Shown here: in pieces, positions 12,801 to 22,545 of the stretch | How the letters are laid out: every line of letters starts with the position of its first letter | Position numbering within the stretch: the stretch's first letter is position 1 | Assembly: GCA_027605045.1 (NCBI GenBank) | Contig: JAQFWX010000002.1 | Location: 1,674,001 to 1,738,000 of the forward strand | DNA: 64,000 nt | Direction of reading: 5' to 3' | Source: Phallus indusiatus | Taxonomy: Eukaryota > Basidiomycota > Agaricomycetes > Phallales > Phallaceae | The notes under the pieces: generated by a model | The model's database searches: none | What the model saw: only the letters and a program-made list of their open reading frames with translations | Told to the model about the DNA's origin: nothing | Position numbers and translations under genes: made by a program

Positions 12801-13800
12801 CAATCCGTAGTGCGAGTGCTTCTTTCTTCTTAACGCAGAACCAGCGCGAGCGATACGAGGAATTCGAGGGCTCATAAACACCCAAGGCGACTTTTTCTTT
12901 TAACATGGCGACAATGCGATCATAGTTTCCAGGGGGAATGGGAATATTGCGCTCGATCCAAGGTACGTGCTCGACTGTTGGTATTATGATGGGATCGAAA
13001 TATTCCTCACTAAAGCTTCCCCTTTCTTCAGGTACCCATGCGATCGCGTCCTGCTGAGCAATCATGATCCACAAGGCAAGTTTTTCTTCTTCGGGCCATA
13101 AAAATCCCGTTTCATTGATATTCATTTTTGCAAGGCGTTCCAGCGTGAACTTCGAGGTTGGTTGGAAAGGGGGAGGTTGAAAAGGAAGGGATGGTAGATC
13201 GACTAGGGGGTTGGGGGGATAGCGTCGAATAATACGGAATTTCTCGGGTAAGGTGGCAGGTATGGGTCGTACGCGATCTGCGACTTTTTTATATTTTCCG
13301 AATACTGATGCAATGCTAGAGTTTTCTTCTTTCGGAACCATTGCAAGCGTCTGTGGAAATTCGATGATGGAGAGGTGGTCGTTTGGGGAATGGAGTTTAA
13401 ATGTCGAGTCGAGGTATTTTCCGTATGTGAGCAGGTCATCGTCGGATAATGCTGCTAAATGAGATAATGAAGGTACCGGTATCATTGATCGCCCGAAATG
13501 CAGAAGTCCTCCGTTACGTGGGTAGAGAGGTAGTAGAGCGATTTTCTTCAAGATTTTTCGTCGTAGGTTTTTCTTTTCTTCTATTCGTTCCACAAGTTCG
13601 GCTGTCCTGAGTACGAGTTCTCGGTTTGACAGGGACCTAAACTCGTTAGCGACAATGGTGTAGCAAGATGGTACAGGAGGAGTTAAGCAACATGCGGGTT
13701 TTTCTTCCGAGACATTTACAGGAGAGGATAGATTATACAGGGGCGATAGAATACTTTTTGGAGATATAATGGGGTAAGTAGAAAACATAGCATAGTCCAT
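9877..13800 (-). CDS. pol: Retrotransposon Pol: RT, RNase H, integrase
   Basis: 1,307 codons from the first ATG; the frame is open further upstream and overlaps the end of gag, so translation probably enters by -1 frameshifting rather than at this ATG. Reverse transcriptase shows the first Asp in YSAFDLF and the catalytic FMDD (Asp435, Asp436), a variant of YxDD. RNase H follows with VLAVDSSNVG. The integrase has an HHCC zinc-binding region (about 925-965, ending CSTCHICQTR) and the DDE residues in YVDTMM, VTDNGTP and NGAVES. A GPY/F-like module (YLGPMIVL...GAYVL) follows; no chromodomain is evident. No frameshift or stop interrupts it, so it appears functional. Confidence 0.93.
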   Translation of the reverse strand: MDYAMFSTYPIISPKSILSPLYNLSSPVNVSEEKPACCLTPPVPSCYTIVANEFRSLSNRELVLRTAELVERIEEKKNLRRKILKKIALLPLYPRNGGLLHFGRSMIPVPSLSHLAALSDDDLLTYGKYLDSTFKLHSPNDHLSIIEFPQTLAMVPKEENSSIASVFGKYKKVADRVRPIPATLPEKFRIIRRYPPNPLVDLPSLPFQPPPFQPTSKFTLERLAKMNINETGFLWPEEEKLALWIMIAQQDAIAWVPEERGSFSEEYFDPIIIPTVEHVPWIERNIPIPPGNYDRIVAMLKEKVALGVYEPSNSSYRSRWFCVKKKEALALRIVHDLQPLNAVTIRDSGVIPFVDMHTEMLGGRACYSAFDLFVAYDQRKLAEESRDLTTFYTPIGTLRLTSLPMGATNSVAVLQGDICFILQDEMPDVAAPFMDDVTVKGPKSRYETNEKGYYLPSPMGWLPEAPQVDPVPCAKGNDGIYYEVLEENSSIRRFIWEHLQNVNRVLHRIKKFGGTFSGKKLDICAPSVVSVGHQVSYDGRQPERIKIDKVLNWSPCTTLTEVRGFLGVCGVVRIWVKDFAKKAKPLVQLTKKDAEWEWGVQQEEAMKALKEAVRTAPCLRPIDYRADGCPVVLAVDSSNVGVGWVLLQIGKDGKRYLNRFGSINWNDRESRYSQPKLEIYGVWRAMRAMRLYILGVKELIIEVDAKYIKGMLTNPDVQPNAAINRWITGIKLFQFELVHVPAERHAAPDGMSRREKMEGDDEEDEGEDAAEDWIDSLMSFSVEVLNARPWSRQQVRVASTKLELWVPLPGTGRRANEEIVHVYAMRFFGEEDEIGPEDRRLEDIRRDEEELPPKSEKIQQQEERIEIVFEFLRNPQMFASLTANELQAMKSYASRFFLLNEKLMKRDVSGRHKVVPAKNRRFRIIDYGHRQVGHKTGFTTYKNIKDRFWWPGIRDDVQWFCSTCHICQTRSTQKILIPPVVAEIPTLFRKAYVDTMMMPAANKFRYIVQARCGLTSWPEWRPLRRENQRTLGDFLFEEILCRWGGIEEIVTDNGTPFIAALDYLSERYGIHHIRISAYNKQANGAVESKHFDVREAMMKACENDDSQWYKVAHLVFWAERITIRRTIGYSPYYMAHGVEAIMPLDINEATYLVPIVEKPLTTEELVALRARQLQKRSDDLAAMQERVQQYREANRQAFLKEHGRNVRDYDFQCGDLVLVRNTRFDTDVGNKTKPRYLGPMIVLRKTKGGAYVLAELDGAVSKLPTAAFRCIPYHSRSLSARDVAKTIGARALKKILQEDDEDKQNDS

Positions 13801-13883
13801 TCCTTTGAGTGATTGTAAAATAAAATGACGCGATTTTCTAGACTGTTTATCTTCTTCGTCTCCTCCAGGACAGGATTCCTCGA

Positions 13884-16064
13884 CTATGGAAAATTTGTGG
13901 AAGCGTGGTCAGGCCGAACCTTCATTCCGACTCCTCTAGGACGTGTTTGACAAGTTACAACTGCTCCGGATCGTGGGTCTGTCAAGGTGATTTCCATGTT
14001 TCCATCGAAGAGGTCACGGACAATCGCCTGACTGCATGTGGTAAAGGGGCGTCCCAGCAACAATTCGAATGGTGCGTTTTCGACGACTTGCACAGGACAA
14101 TACAGATGTACGTCACCAATGGAGAATTTCACCCGTGGTAAGAGACCCAAGGTTTTGTTCATCGTCCCATTTGCTGATTCCATCTCCAACGTCCTATCAG
14201 TCCGTAATGGGAGTCGAAGTGCTGTCCAAACATCTTTCCTCATGACAATAATCTGACACCCGCTGTCGAGAATCCCTGCTACGTCGAGGACACCGTTGAC
14301 TTTTACGTCGATTATGCGAAGGGGCATCGAGGCTATAGCATCCAGTCCATCTCGTGGGTCCTCCTCCGACGCTGTTGCTTCCATAGAATTTACTGTGACT
14401 ATTTTAGCTGGGTCTTCTTTTCGTGGTCCTTCCACAGCTACTCGTCGCGACGTTGTGGCTTCTTTAAAATATTTTCGTACGTCAGGACACAAGGCAAGTA
14501 ATTCTTCAACACTTAGCGTCAGTGTCTGATTTAAAATGCGATTGAAGACGTCCGTTGGCTGGGCTAGCACTTCGCATGGAGCTTGGAACCGATACTGGGG
14601 GTCTTGTGGTCTTGACGCAAATGGAACTGGTGCTGGAGCTGGCACTGCTATCGGTTTGGGGGCGGTATCTCCTGTAGAACCCGTCGTCCTCTCCTGGGGA
14701 CCTTCCGCTGATGCCGCCTCTGTCTTCTTTTTCCGCGTAACTCGAGCTTCTAGAACTTGCATGACTTCCTCAAGGTCTTGCTCGTCGTCGTCTGTGCGTG
14801 TGCTGATCTTCTGTAATGCCGTGATGTATGAATCTAACTCGTTTCTAGGTTCTTTGTCTGGGATTTCTCTGATCTCGACTAAATTGGTAGCTGCTGTGGA
14901 AACGGCCTCAATGGTTGGTCCTGTCGTGGTCAGATGGGGAAAACGCTTATAGTAGTCGTCGATTTTCTGGACCCATGGAGCGTTCCTTGGAAATGACGGA
15001 ATCGGGTCTCCGGATGACAAGCAATAGGTGCCCTGTGAGTCTTTCCTTAGCTTTCCTTCACTAAGATACCGTTGTAACAAGGCACAGGCCGTCAAAATGT
15101 GTCCCGGCTGTCCACACATATAGCACACCGGCGGTGGTGCATTTCCTCGCGTCTGATTATAGGTGCCCATATTGTTGTTTTGCCCCCGATTTGTCTGAGG
15201 CTGAGGTGCATATACGTTGGCAACCTGACTGACCACTGCCTTTACAGTCGTTTCCACCGTCTGTGCCATCACCACACCTATCTGTTGTATGAATCGGTCC
15301 ATGTCGAATGGTTCCGCCTTAATTCGTGCCCTTGGAACCAATGTGTTCGTTTCCCTCGTCTCTTCGTTTCCTGTACTCTTGACAACCGATGTTCCATCTA
15401 GAAATAATTCGGCAGCTTCACGTATTTCCTCAAGAGTCAAGATCACCTTCTTTGTATAATTCGGATTTTTAAACTTGACTTCTCGAACCAATTGGGTACG
15501 AAAGAAGGCGTCTAGAGCTCCCCAGAAGAGCTTGCGGGCTTCCATTTCCGTGAGTAAGTCACTGCTGATAAGTGACGTTGCCATTTTTGAGAATTTCCTA
15601 TCGAATTCTCCAAAGTCGCCTCGGGTCTCGATTCGTATGGCCTTCTGCGCCTCGCAAAGATTGTCTAGGTCCTCGAGAGTCCATCGATCCTTCGGAACAG
15701 ATCCTGGATATCGTTTCAAGACTGCATTTTTGAAGTTCTCCCAGCTGTGGCCTAATCGGAACTCTGCAAGCGACTCCCAGAAGTCTGCTTCCGCACGTTT
15801 GAGGTACAAGGTAGAGTGCTGGATTTTTGCTTCTTCGTCCAATTGTGCAGCTTTGGCTAACATTTCGTAGTCGACGAAATAATCCCATAGCGTCAAGGGA
15901 TCTTCGGGGTTAAAGCGAGGGGCCTTATCGGAGTTTCTCGTGGGCAAGGGTACAGGGTTGGGAGTCGACGACGTTGCTGAATTACTCATGGCTATGTCCT
16001 GATTTTCGGGTGGAGAAGGTGACAGAGTTAAGGAGGGAATTTCAAACGAGGCGGGTGTAGTCAA
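13884..16064 (-). CDS. gag: Retrotransposon Gag-protease
   Basis: 726 residues. The N-terminal half is a capsid-like retrotransposon gag region. A single CCHC knuckle (CYMCGQPGHILTAC, about residues 314-327) would bind element RNA. A pepsin-type retroviral protease domain lies near the C-terminus, with the active-site triad as DSG (Asp600, in GILDSGCQ) instead of the usual DTG, and a LLLGRPF segment downstream. The stop codon lies at 13884-13886, a few bases after a slippery heptamer. It is the first ORF of the element, about 190 bp inside the 5' LTR. Confidence 0.92.
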   Translation of the reverse strand: MTTPASFEIPSLTLSPSPPENQDIAMSNSATSSTPNPVPLPTRNSDKAPRFNPEDPLTLWDYFVDYEMLAKAAQLDEEAKIQHSTLYLKRAEADFWESLAEFRLGHSWENFKNAVLKRYPGSVPKDRWTLEDLDNLCEAQKAIRIETRGDFGEFDRKFSKMATSLISSDLLTEMEARKLFWGALDAFFRTQLVREVKFKNPNYTKKVILTLEEIREAAELFLDGTSVVKSTGNEETRETNTLVPRARIKAEPFDMDRFIQQIGVVMAQTVETTVKAVVSQVANVYAPQPQTNRGQNNNMGTYNQTRGNAPPPVCYMCGQPGHILTACALLQRYLSEGKLRKDSQGTYCLSSGDPIPSFPRNAPWVQKIDDYYKRFPHLTTTGPTIEAVSTAATNLVEIREIPDKEPRNELDSYITALQKISTRTDDDEQDLEEVMQVLEARVTRKKKTEAASAEGPQERTTGSTGDTAPKPIAVPAPAPVPFASRPQDPQYRFQAPCEVLAQPTDVFNRILNQTLTLSVEELLALCPDVRKYFKEATTSRRVAVEGPRKEDPAKIVTVNSMEATASEEDPRDGLDAIASMPLRIIDVKVNGVLDVAGILDSGCQIIVMRKDVWTALRLPLRTDRTLEMESANGTMNKTLGLLPRVKFSIGDVHLYCPVQVVENAPFELLLGRPFTTCSQAIVRDLFDGNMEITLTDPRSGAVVTCQTRPRGVGMKVRPDHASTNFP
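13890..13896 (-). promoter_or_regulatory. Candidate -1 ribosomal frameshift site (A AAT TTT)
   Basis: In the gag frame the end reads ACA AAT TTT CCA TAG. The heptamer A AAT TTT fits the X XXY YYZ slippery pattern, and slipping back one base gives AAA TTT then TCC in the pol frame. The pol frame has no stop between here and its first ATG at 13800, while upstream it is closed by a TGA a few codons earlier. A fusion of about 2,062 residues would result. No downstream pseudoknot was verified. Confidence 0.65.
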
Positions 16065-16239
16065 CGTGAGTGGAGTTGGTATGGAGGAGAGGGGACTATC
16101 AGTGTCAGAAATGATGGGAAACTGGTGAGGGGATTCTTGATGTAGTGTGCGACGGTTTCGACGAGGACGAAGATTATATCGGGACGTCGACGTTGTTTAG
16201 TGAAAATGCTGGTTACGACAACACACAACAAAACGGCTC

Positions 16240-16257
16240 CCTGCGGTGGTCACCAAA
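16240..16257 (-). other. Primer-binding site of the retrotransposon
   Basis: Directly inside the 5' LTR, the element strand reads TTTGGTGACCACCGCAGG. The TGG matches the complement of a tRNA 3' CCA end. The priming tRNA was not identified. Confidence 0.6.
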
Positions 16258-16931
16258 TGAAGCGCGCGAGTCAGGAGTAATCAGGAAGGAAAGGGAGCCG
16301 GCGTGTGTGAATAAGGAGTAGAATAGAGTAAAATAGTGTAAGATAAGAGGATGTAATGGTAGAATAAGAAATAAAGTAGGTTTTGAAAGTAATTTCGAGT
16401 TTTGAGTGAAAATACGACCTTAAGGTTGATTTCTGAGTAAAACGGGGGAATAGAACTTGTTTTTCTACGTCGAAAACGACGTTCTTAAATACATTTCTAG
16501 TCTAACTAATTTTCCGCTAATTCCGGAACTCTAATTCCCCTTTTTAACGACGGTCTTTTCAGAAAAATAGCAAAATGGAGAAACTGACAAAAGAAACACA
16601 AAGAAATGGATAAATGGAGGAAATAAAACAAAGGAACTAGACGGAACAGAATTTTAAAGGATTTCTGAACGCTGAAGATTGAATCTAAGTAAAAGAAAGA
16701 AAGAAAACTTAAGTCCGAATGGTCTAGCAGCTCCGGGGTAGTCCAAACGAGGTTACTGTCTGGTTGTTCCAACCAGACAGTCTAGGGTCTCGACTCCGGT
16801 CTTTAAACGTTAGTCTTCGGTGTTTTGAGTGTTTGACGGCGCATATATTGTCGTCCGCGCTTTACTGCAGCCGGTGCAGGGTCGTTTTACGGTACTCGGG
16901 TTCTTCTTCTACCTTGTTCGCGCCCTCAACA
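16258..16931 (-). repeat. 5' LTR of the retrotransposon
   Basis: 674-bp copy that starts TG and ends CA. It differs from the other LTR by a C/T change near 16497 and one extra T near 16545 as far as can be seen by eye. It carries the same 12-bp inverted repeat at 16755-16781. Confidence 0.93.
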
Positions 16932-18028
16932 CTGTGCAGTGTGTACTGCCGACCGGGTAAAAATTTTCTGCTTCAACGATGTTAGTCATGGCCGTTTATG
17001 ATAAAAGATGAAACATACCTAGCTAAGTAACTAACTTCAAATGGTACCAAATAAATAAAAATCTATCTGAAAAAGAAAGTTAGAGAGTCAAGTTTGAGAT
17101 GACTAGAATCAAATTGCACATACAAGGTGAAATAGCCATCTAGACAGACATGAGAGACAGATATGAAGGATGTTTTACGAGGGAAGGATGATCTAAAATC
17201 TCGTGAAAAAATTATAATTCAAACAAAAGGCGTACATTCAATATGGTTGTCGCAGACCCAGAAAAATGCATGTTGATTGTCCGACTACCCGGCAATGGAA
17301 AAATATCTGTGTTTGCAATTCATTAAGTGGATTAAGAAGATAGTAAACTCACAATTCAAAGAAATAAGAAAAAATAACACAAGACATAAGGCCGTCGGAA
17401 ATAAGAAAATAAGCCTGTGCGAGCAGCCGAGGTGAGCTTATTATGATGTCCAAACATTGATGTCGCATGCAGGATTGAATGGAAGTATCTTTGATAAATT
17501 GAATTATATTTTTTATTTTTAAATACAATAACCTAACAACTGAAGTGAAATCACCAGTATTTTTTCAATAAAATATCATAGCAAGCGATGAACAAATGAA
17601 AAAACCCACCTGTAGTACTGTACCATAGATTACCACCATTCACTAATAGTAAACTGCTGCAGGAATAAAAAAAGTGCTGGTTGTATGGAGTATTGGGCCA
17701 CATATTGAGCGCAAATGTGAATACTCCTTAAAAAAATGACTGTTGAAGTCGTTAAATCACGCATGCGACCAGTTGGTGGTGAACACGAGGTGTTGCGACA
17801 ATGTCACTAAAATCATGGATCGGATGGACAAATAGCAAGTGTCCAATTGATTTTCTTACCGATATAACTGTATTACCACTGCCGACTGAGTGTGTGATGG
17901 CTGGAAATTGTTGAATGATGGGCAAGGTCGTGAAAGGAGGTTTGCTTACGACGCGCGTTTACATAAGGATACTAGGTGATCTCTAGAGTATCTCGTTAAC
18001 AAGCGTCACACGATAATAACACTCAGCG
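16932..18028. other. AT-rich flank, no supported gene
   Basis: This is the original DNA on the right side of the retrotransposon insertion. No long open frame, RNA gene or repeat was recognised. Confidence 0.45.
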
Positions 18029-18360
18029 TGTTATATTTTAGCGTTCATAGGGACTTATTTTATACTATTTTTGGTGAGCCGGGGTAGTCAGTTACATGAC
18101 ATTCCCCTCAAAGGAGGTTTTTTTGAGCTCAGCGGATTAATAGTTTCTTGTATATAAATCTCTTTATTTTCTATTCTAATATGTCAGAAATCAAGCTATG
18201 ACTCCTGAGTATTAGAGAATACGCCGTTCAAACGCTTAGCGTTTGGGCGGCAACTTTTCAGTATTATATATAGTTTGTAATTACTTCCGCGATTACTATT
18301 ACTATTTTTGTCATAATATAGTTCCTCTTTTATCTTCGCTCCAAACGCTCTTTGACAACA
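18029..18360. repeat. Possible solo LTR
   Basis: The segment starts TGTTATATTTTAG and ends TTTGACAACA, so it has the short inverted TGTT...AACA ends common in Copia-type LTRs, and it contains a TATA-like tatataaat near 18150. A strong hairpin (GCCG, CAAACGC, TTA, GCGTTTG, CGGC; 18223-18251) is inside. No target duplication is visible (CAGCG on the left, GATGT on the right), so the call is weak. Confidence 0.35.
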
Positions 18361-21300
18361 GATGTAACTGAGCTCAATTAATAGCTTGGTACCTTCCTGC
18401 CGGCATTCACTCCTTCCTCAAAAAAAAAATAAAAATAAAAAACAGGTGAAGTTGTGAGGTGCAAAGGCATAGTTCGCGTAATTGGGCCTTGGTGTGACCT
18501 CGGAAACTCCCGGTAAGCGTTACAGCCTCAAAACTGGAGCACGCACTTAGCCTGTACATACTTCTCTTGGGTCTCTTGCCGTTAACCGTTTCGAATCCCA
18601 CATCATCTTTTCTGCCCGCGACCACAGCTTAACATGTCGTCTTCTCCAATTATGCTCAGGCGGGACTTTACCAAATGGTCATTTACATGCCGAATCTCGA
18701 AGCTCAATAAACCCGTGGTGATACCCCCGTGCTCTCATGAGCTTACATCGGTGGCGCTTTTGGTAGCTCCATTCCAGTTTGGCAGGCTACTTGTTCCACT
18801 GTTCTTGTTGTCACTGGTGGATCCGGATTGCATGGCATGCTGCACTGTTGGCGTCGTTGAAGAACGGGATATGTATGCCTGACTTTCGGCGCACGTGGAA
18901 ACGTTTGCAACTCAGATTGACAGAATTGCATAGATCTCTCTGGATACCAGTATGTAATTCCTGGTATGTAGTCCTCGTGGTCTTCAATGCCGCGCTGATT
19001 CTGATATCTTCTAGCTTACATGGATTGTCTCCCGATTTGTTCATGCCGTTCATCCAATGTGTTCCCGCAACATATAGTCTATTCCATGTTGACATTCATC
19101 ATGTCCCAGAAGGTGCGAAAAGTGCGAAAATTTCTCGCGATCCATCTCGGAACTAACAGATTCACCGTTGACAGCTTACACCCAGGACACATCGGCATTT
19201 TTGCAGCTTTGCCGCTAACGCACTCAAAGCTCCTCTACCAACATTAACGTGGAAGCTCTCTGCTAGCACAGCGATGTCATCAACTCGTACAATAAATTGG
19301 GTCAAGAGGATCATGCGTTGAATATGACTAACACCAACTTTGGAGTAGAAGGTGACTTGACGAAACCTGTTGGATGTCAATCACAGACTGAAAGTACGTC
19401 GTGTGGAGACTAACACGCCAAACGCCTATATCAATATACCAGCAATCGACGACAATACAAAAATGAGAAAAACATGGTTCATTTTACTATCGTTCGACGG
19501 CCATTCCCATACCTATTCCTTGCTCTGGATTCATCAGCGACGCTTGTGAAGCTGATGATACAGTCGTACGAAGACAAGGGAGATCATCCTTGACGAGGCC
19601 GCTGCGACGTAACTTGACTATGGTTGTGTTCCTCTGGCCTTGCCTTAGGAATTTGGTCGTTACGATAAAGGAGCATGTGTCCAAGAATATTCCTAAGCTG
19701 ATAAACTTAGAAGACGACAACAGGTGTTAGTGGCAAGGTTATTGTACATAGGTATTTCCCCAAGTATATGTCTGTCTGTCTATCTGTCAGACGGCAGAGA
19801 TTGAAGCATTTCCTCCCATGGCGTCCAACTCGGAAACACCCGGCGTTTTGGTTAGCACAACATCGCCACTACGATCTGCTCATGACCATACCACACTCGT
19901 ATGTAATTATTTTTCTTGGTGCCAGGTACGTATTAGCACAAATACATCATGTTTTTATTCCGTTTCTAATCAATTCGCATTCCGTCTGCACCAGACCCTG
20001 ATTATACTCCCACCTCGGCCTACCTTGGGAACGGGGCCACGTTTCCTCCTTGTGGGACAAACCGCGTCCGTCTTGTCATCCCACATCACTTCTCTTAAGC
20101 TCTTAGTCAACACGTCTTCTCAATTTTCTCTGCCATAGGCCACTTCCAGTCTCATCCACTTCCCATTTCTTCCGGTGCAAACAGGGCTCGGCGGGAACAG
20201 ACGCACGAGACACCGGTCTCCTCATTCGTTTTTCGAGTTGATTCGCCTTTCCATGAACGATCTACACGCTTTGAAGGTTAACAAGGCGTTGGTGATAAAC
20301 CCGATTCGCGTTCGTCCGTCCCAATGAAGATGTAGTACTTTTGATAGCCTACACTGGTGACGCTCTTGGTAGCTCTATCTGAGTTAAATGGACTACTTTT
20401 AAGACTGCACCATCGCCGCCGGTGAACCTGGATCCATATAGTTGCAGTTATACTGTTAGTGTTGCTGGATGACGGAATATGTCTGGTCCTCAATGGACGT
20501 GAACACGCAGTTTGGATTGAGAGAATTAGATCTATATGTGGATGGGTTCGGTATGTAATTGTTATTGTCTTTTGCTCTCGTTGACTCAAGTCATTTAGCT
20601 TACATGGGTTGCTTCGTCACTTCATCGAGTCTGAATGCGTTTCCAAAGGTACATATCCTCCGTATCTGCATCGCAAACACCATCTCGGAAAACGTCTTGT
20701 CGTCGTTGCCAACACCTAATCAATACCAACACCGACAGATTTGCTGTGGATACCTTCTACTCGTAACACACTATCATTTTCCATCACAATAGTAGCCTGT
20801 CCGGTAGCGTTTTCAAAACCAGACCCGTGCCTACCAACGCCAACAAATGATCAGCTTTGGGGAGAAGACGACACGATGACATCTGACGAGCAACAACACA
20901 TCAATTGCAGCCTAAGATAAGATACGTGTCGCGCAGAGTTAGCACGCGCAACTCGATGCCAGGCTCCTCTACTGTAGCATCACCGTATCATTGTCAGGCA
21001 ACAGACGAAGTAATGATGGGAAGCACTCTATCGTTCAATGTCTACTCTCATTCTAGGAAGAGATCGTCTCGCTACTCTGGTTTCGTCAGCAATAACGTTC
21101 ATGATGTCGGAACCTCCTCCTTCGAAGTCACCCGCAGCGCTCGTGCGAAGATAATTGGAGGAAGGGACTTATTAGTACAATGATTACGCGACCTTTCATT
21201 GCTGTATTTCACTAAAGTCCTTCCTTAACTCGATTCAATTATTGCTAACGATTCGAAGATGTAAAGAACGGAACGTATAGATTCAACCTACGTCACTCGT

Positions 21301-21636
21301 GCTCCAGTGTAATCTAAGCCCCGGTTTGACCAATACATGAATCTATCTTCATAACTTTTCATGTAGATTCATGCGGTCTAATGGTCATCTCGTGTAAAAA
21401 CGTTTTCTTCAAGCTCTACAATACTTGGTCTTTGTATAGTACCGCATCACCACTAAAACTGAATTACTTGTCTACACTTCCATATTGATCACTAGTCACT
21501 TGTATCCGTAACTCCTTTTCGAAGGGCTGAGAATAGAACGGGACGAAATGGACAAAAGTACAAAGTTTGCATACAATGACAAGAATATACGGGTATTAAG
21601 ATATACGGATATTTAGTGTGAATAGTTTTGGCAATG
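18361..21636. other. Gene-poor region with two diverged copies of an unknown sequence
   Basis: Stretches near 18720-19220 and 20330-20850 resemble each other: both carry a GGTAGCTC motif, then an a(g)ATAGATCT block, then GTATGTAATT, then TAGCTTACATGG in the same order. They look like diverged copies of one sequence about 1.6 kb apart, possibly degraded genes, but no protein family was recognised in either strand. A minus-strand frame at 19487-19720 (77 codons, opening TTTATCAGCTT on that strand) might be a terminal exon of an unknown gene. All remaining short frames look random. Confidence 0.35.
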
Positions 21637-22545
21637 TTAGGGATATCCGGCGGTGGTCATACCGAGACTCGAGTTTTTGCGGGTAGTTGGAGAGAGCTTA
21701 GAGTGATTGGTTGTGGAACGGAATGTCGGTGAGATCCTAGACGACATACGCACTAGGGAATACGACTTTGATACGCTCCAGGAGCCAGTAAAATGGAGTC
21801 GCATATGTGATGTCCGTCTTCTCCCTCTTTTCCCATCGACGATGACGGACCCGGAGTCGCCCTCAGCGGAAAAAAACTCCCGACGTCTTATCGTACGCCA
21901 TGATCGCCACCTTCCATCGACATTTCCTTGTCCAGGGGATTGAATTCGTACGATGGATTCGAGCCCGGTAAGGCGACCAAAAGTTGTGCCGGTGGTACGA
22001 CCATGTTTAAAGACGAAGATGCAGGCTTCTCTGTCTTTATCGACCATCGTGGAGCAGCGTATTTCTCCTTCGGAAGCTACACCCCGGATCTGGAAGTAAC
22101 CGTCCTTGGGAAAGCAGCCTTTGGGGACCTTGCCGTCGGGGTACATCCGTTCCACCAATTCATCTCGAATCTCTAAGCCTGGATATCGTATATAGCGGTT
22201 AGAATAAACACGGGAAAGTTTAAAAATATCATGATGTACTCAGTCCAATCACATTCCCTCTAAACCCCTCCGAGGCGATTTTCGTTGGGTCGACCCCAAT
22301 AAGGGCCCAGTCTTCGGTATGCTTGCCTTTGCCGACACCAAAGCCAAGAGGGGGGAGTAGTATACGTGGCCGATGATTCGTTGGTCCACTTCACCCCGAA
22401 TCTGAAAGAAGCCGTCCTCGGAAGGTCGAGGAGTTCGGAGGTGGATACGGACCGGTCTCGGTACATCAGCGTCTTTTGAACCGACATCTGGATGTCTAGC
22501 AGTCAGGGTAGCTTTAATCGAGGTAGATAATGAAAACATACACAC
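21637..22545 (-). pseudogene. Frameshifted relative of the 26032-27924 protease-like gene
   Basis: Minus-strand frames match the intact gene in order: QRIIGHVYYSP, then EDWALIGVDPT in another frame, then GYFQIRGVAS, TTFGRLTG and FSAEGDSGSVIVD with the catalytic GDSG. The frame change falls at a run of six G on the plus strand (22350-22355); one extra base there would restore it. The intron seen in the intact gene is at the matching place here (after VIGLS, about 22168-22235, ending ATATCCAG). The region corresponding to the N-terminal 240 residues is missing or unrecognisable. It could be a decayed copy or, if the G-run is a sequence error, a shorter working paralogue. Confidence 0.65.

Larger units (their letters stand above)
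8741..16931 (-). mobile_element. Complete Ty3/Gypsy-type LTR retrotransposon
   Basis: Two almost identical direct LTRs (8741-9413 and 16258-16931) bound an 8.2-kb element read on the minus strand. LTRs start TG and end CA. The 4-bp flank CTGT is present on both sides (8737-8740 and 16932-16935), consistent with a target-site duplication. Internal order is PBS, gag with zinc knuckle, protease, then reverse transcriptase, RNase H and integrase, the Ty3/Gypsy order. By eye the LTRs differ by one substitution and one T in a homopolymer, so insertion is recent and the element may be active. It inserted between the recombinase gene and what was its upstream DNA. Confidence 0.95.

Noticed and set aside
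13801..13890. Spliced intron between gag and pol
   Set aside because: No donor/acceptor pair around the gag stop was needed or convincing, whereas a slippery heptamer in the right frame is present; not fully excluded.
18580..18610. TTCGAATCCCAC resembling a tRNA T-loop
   Set aside because: The 5' side of the T-stem does not pair with CCCAC and no A-box lies at the right distance.
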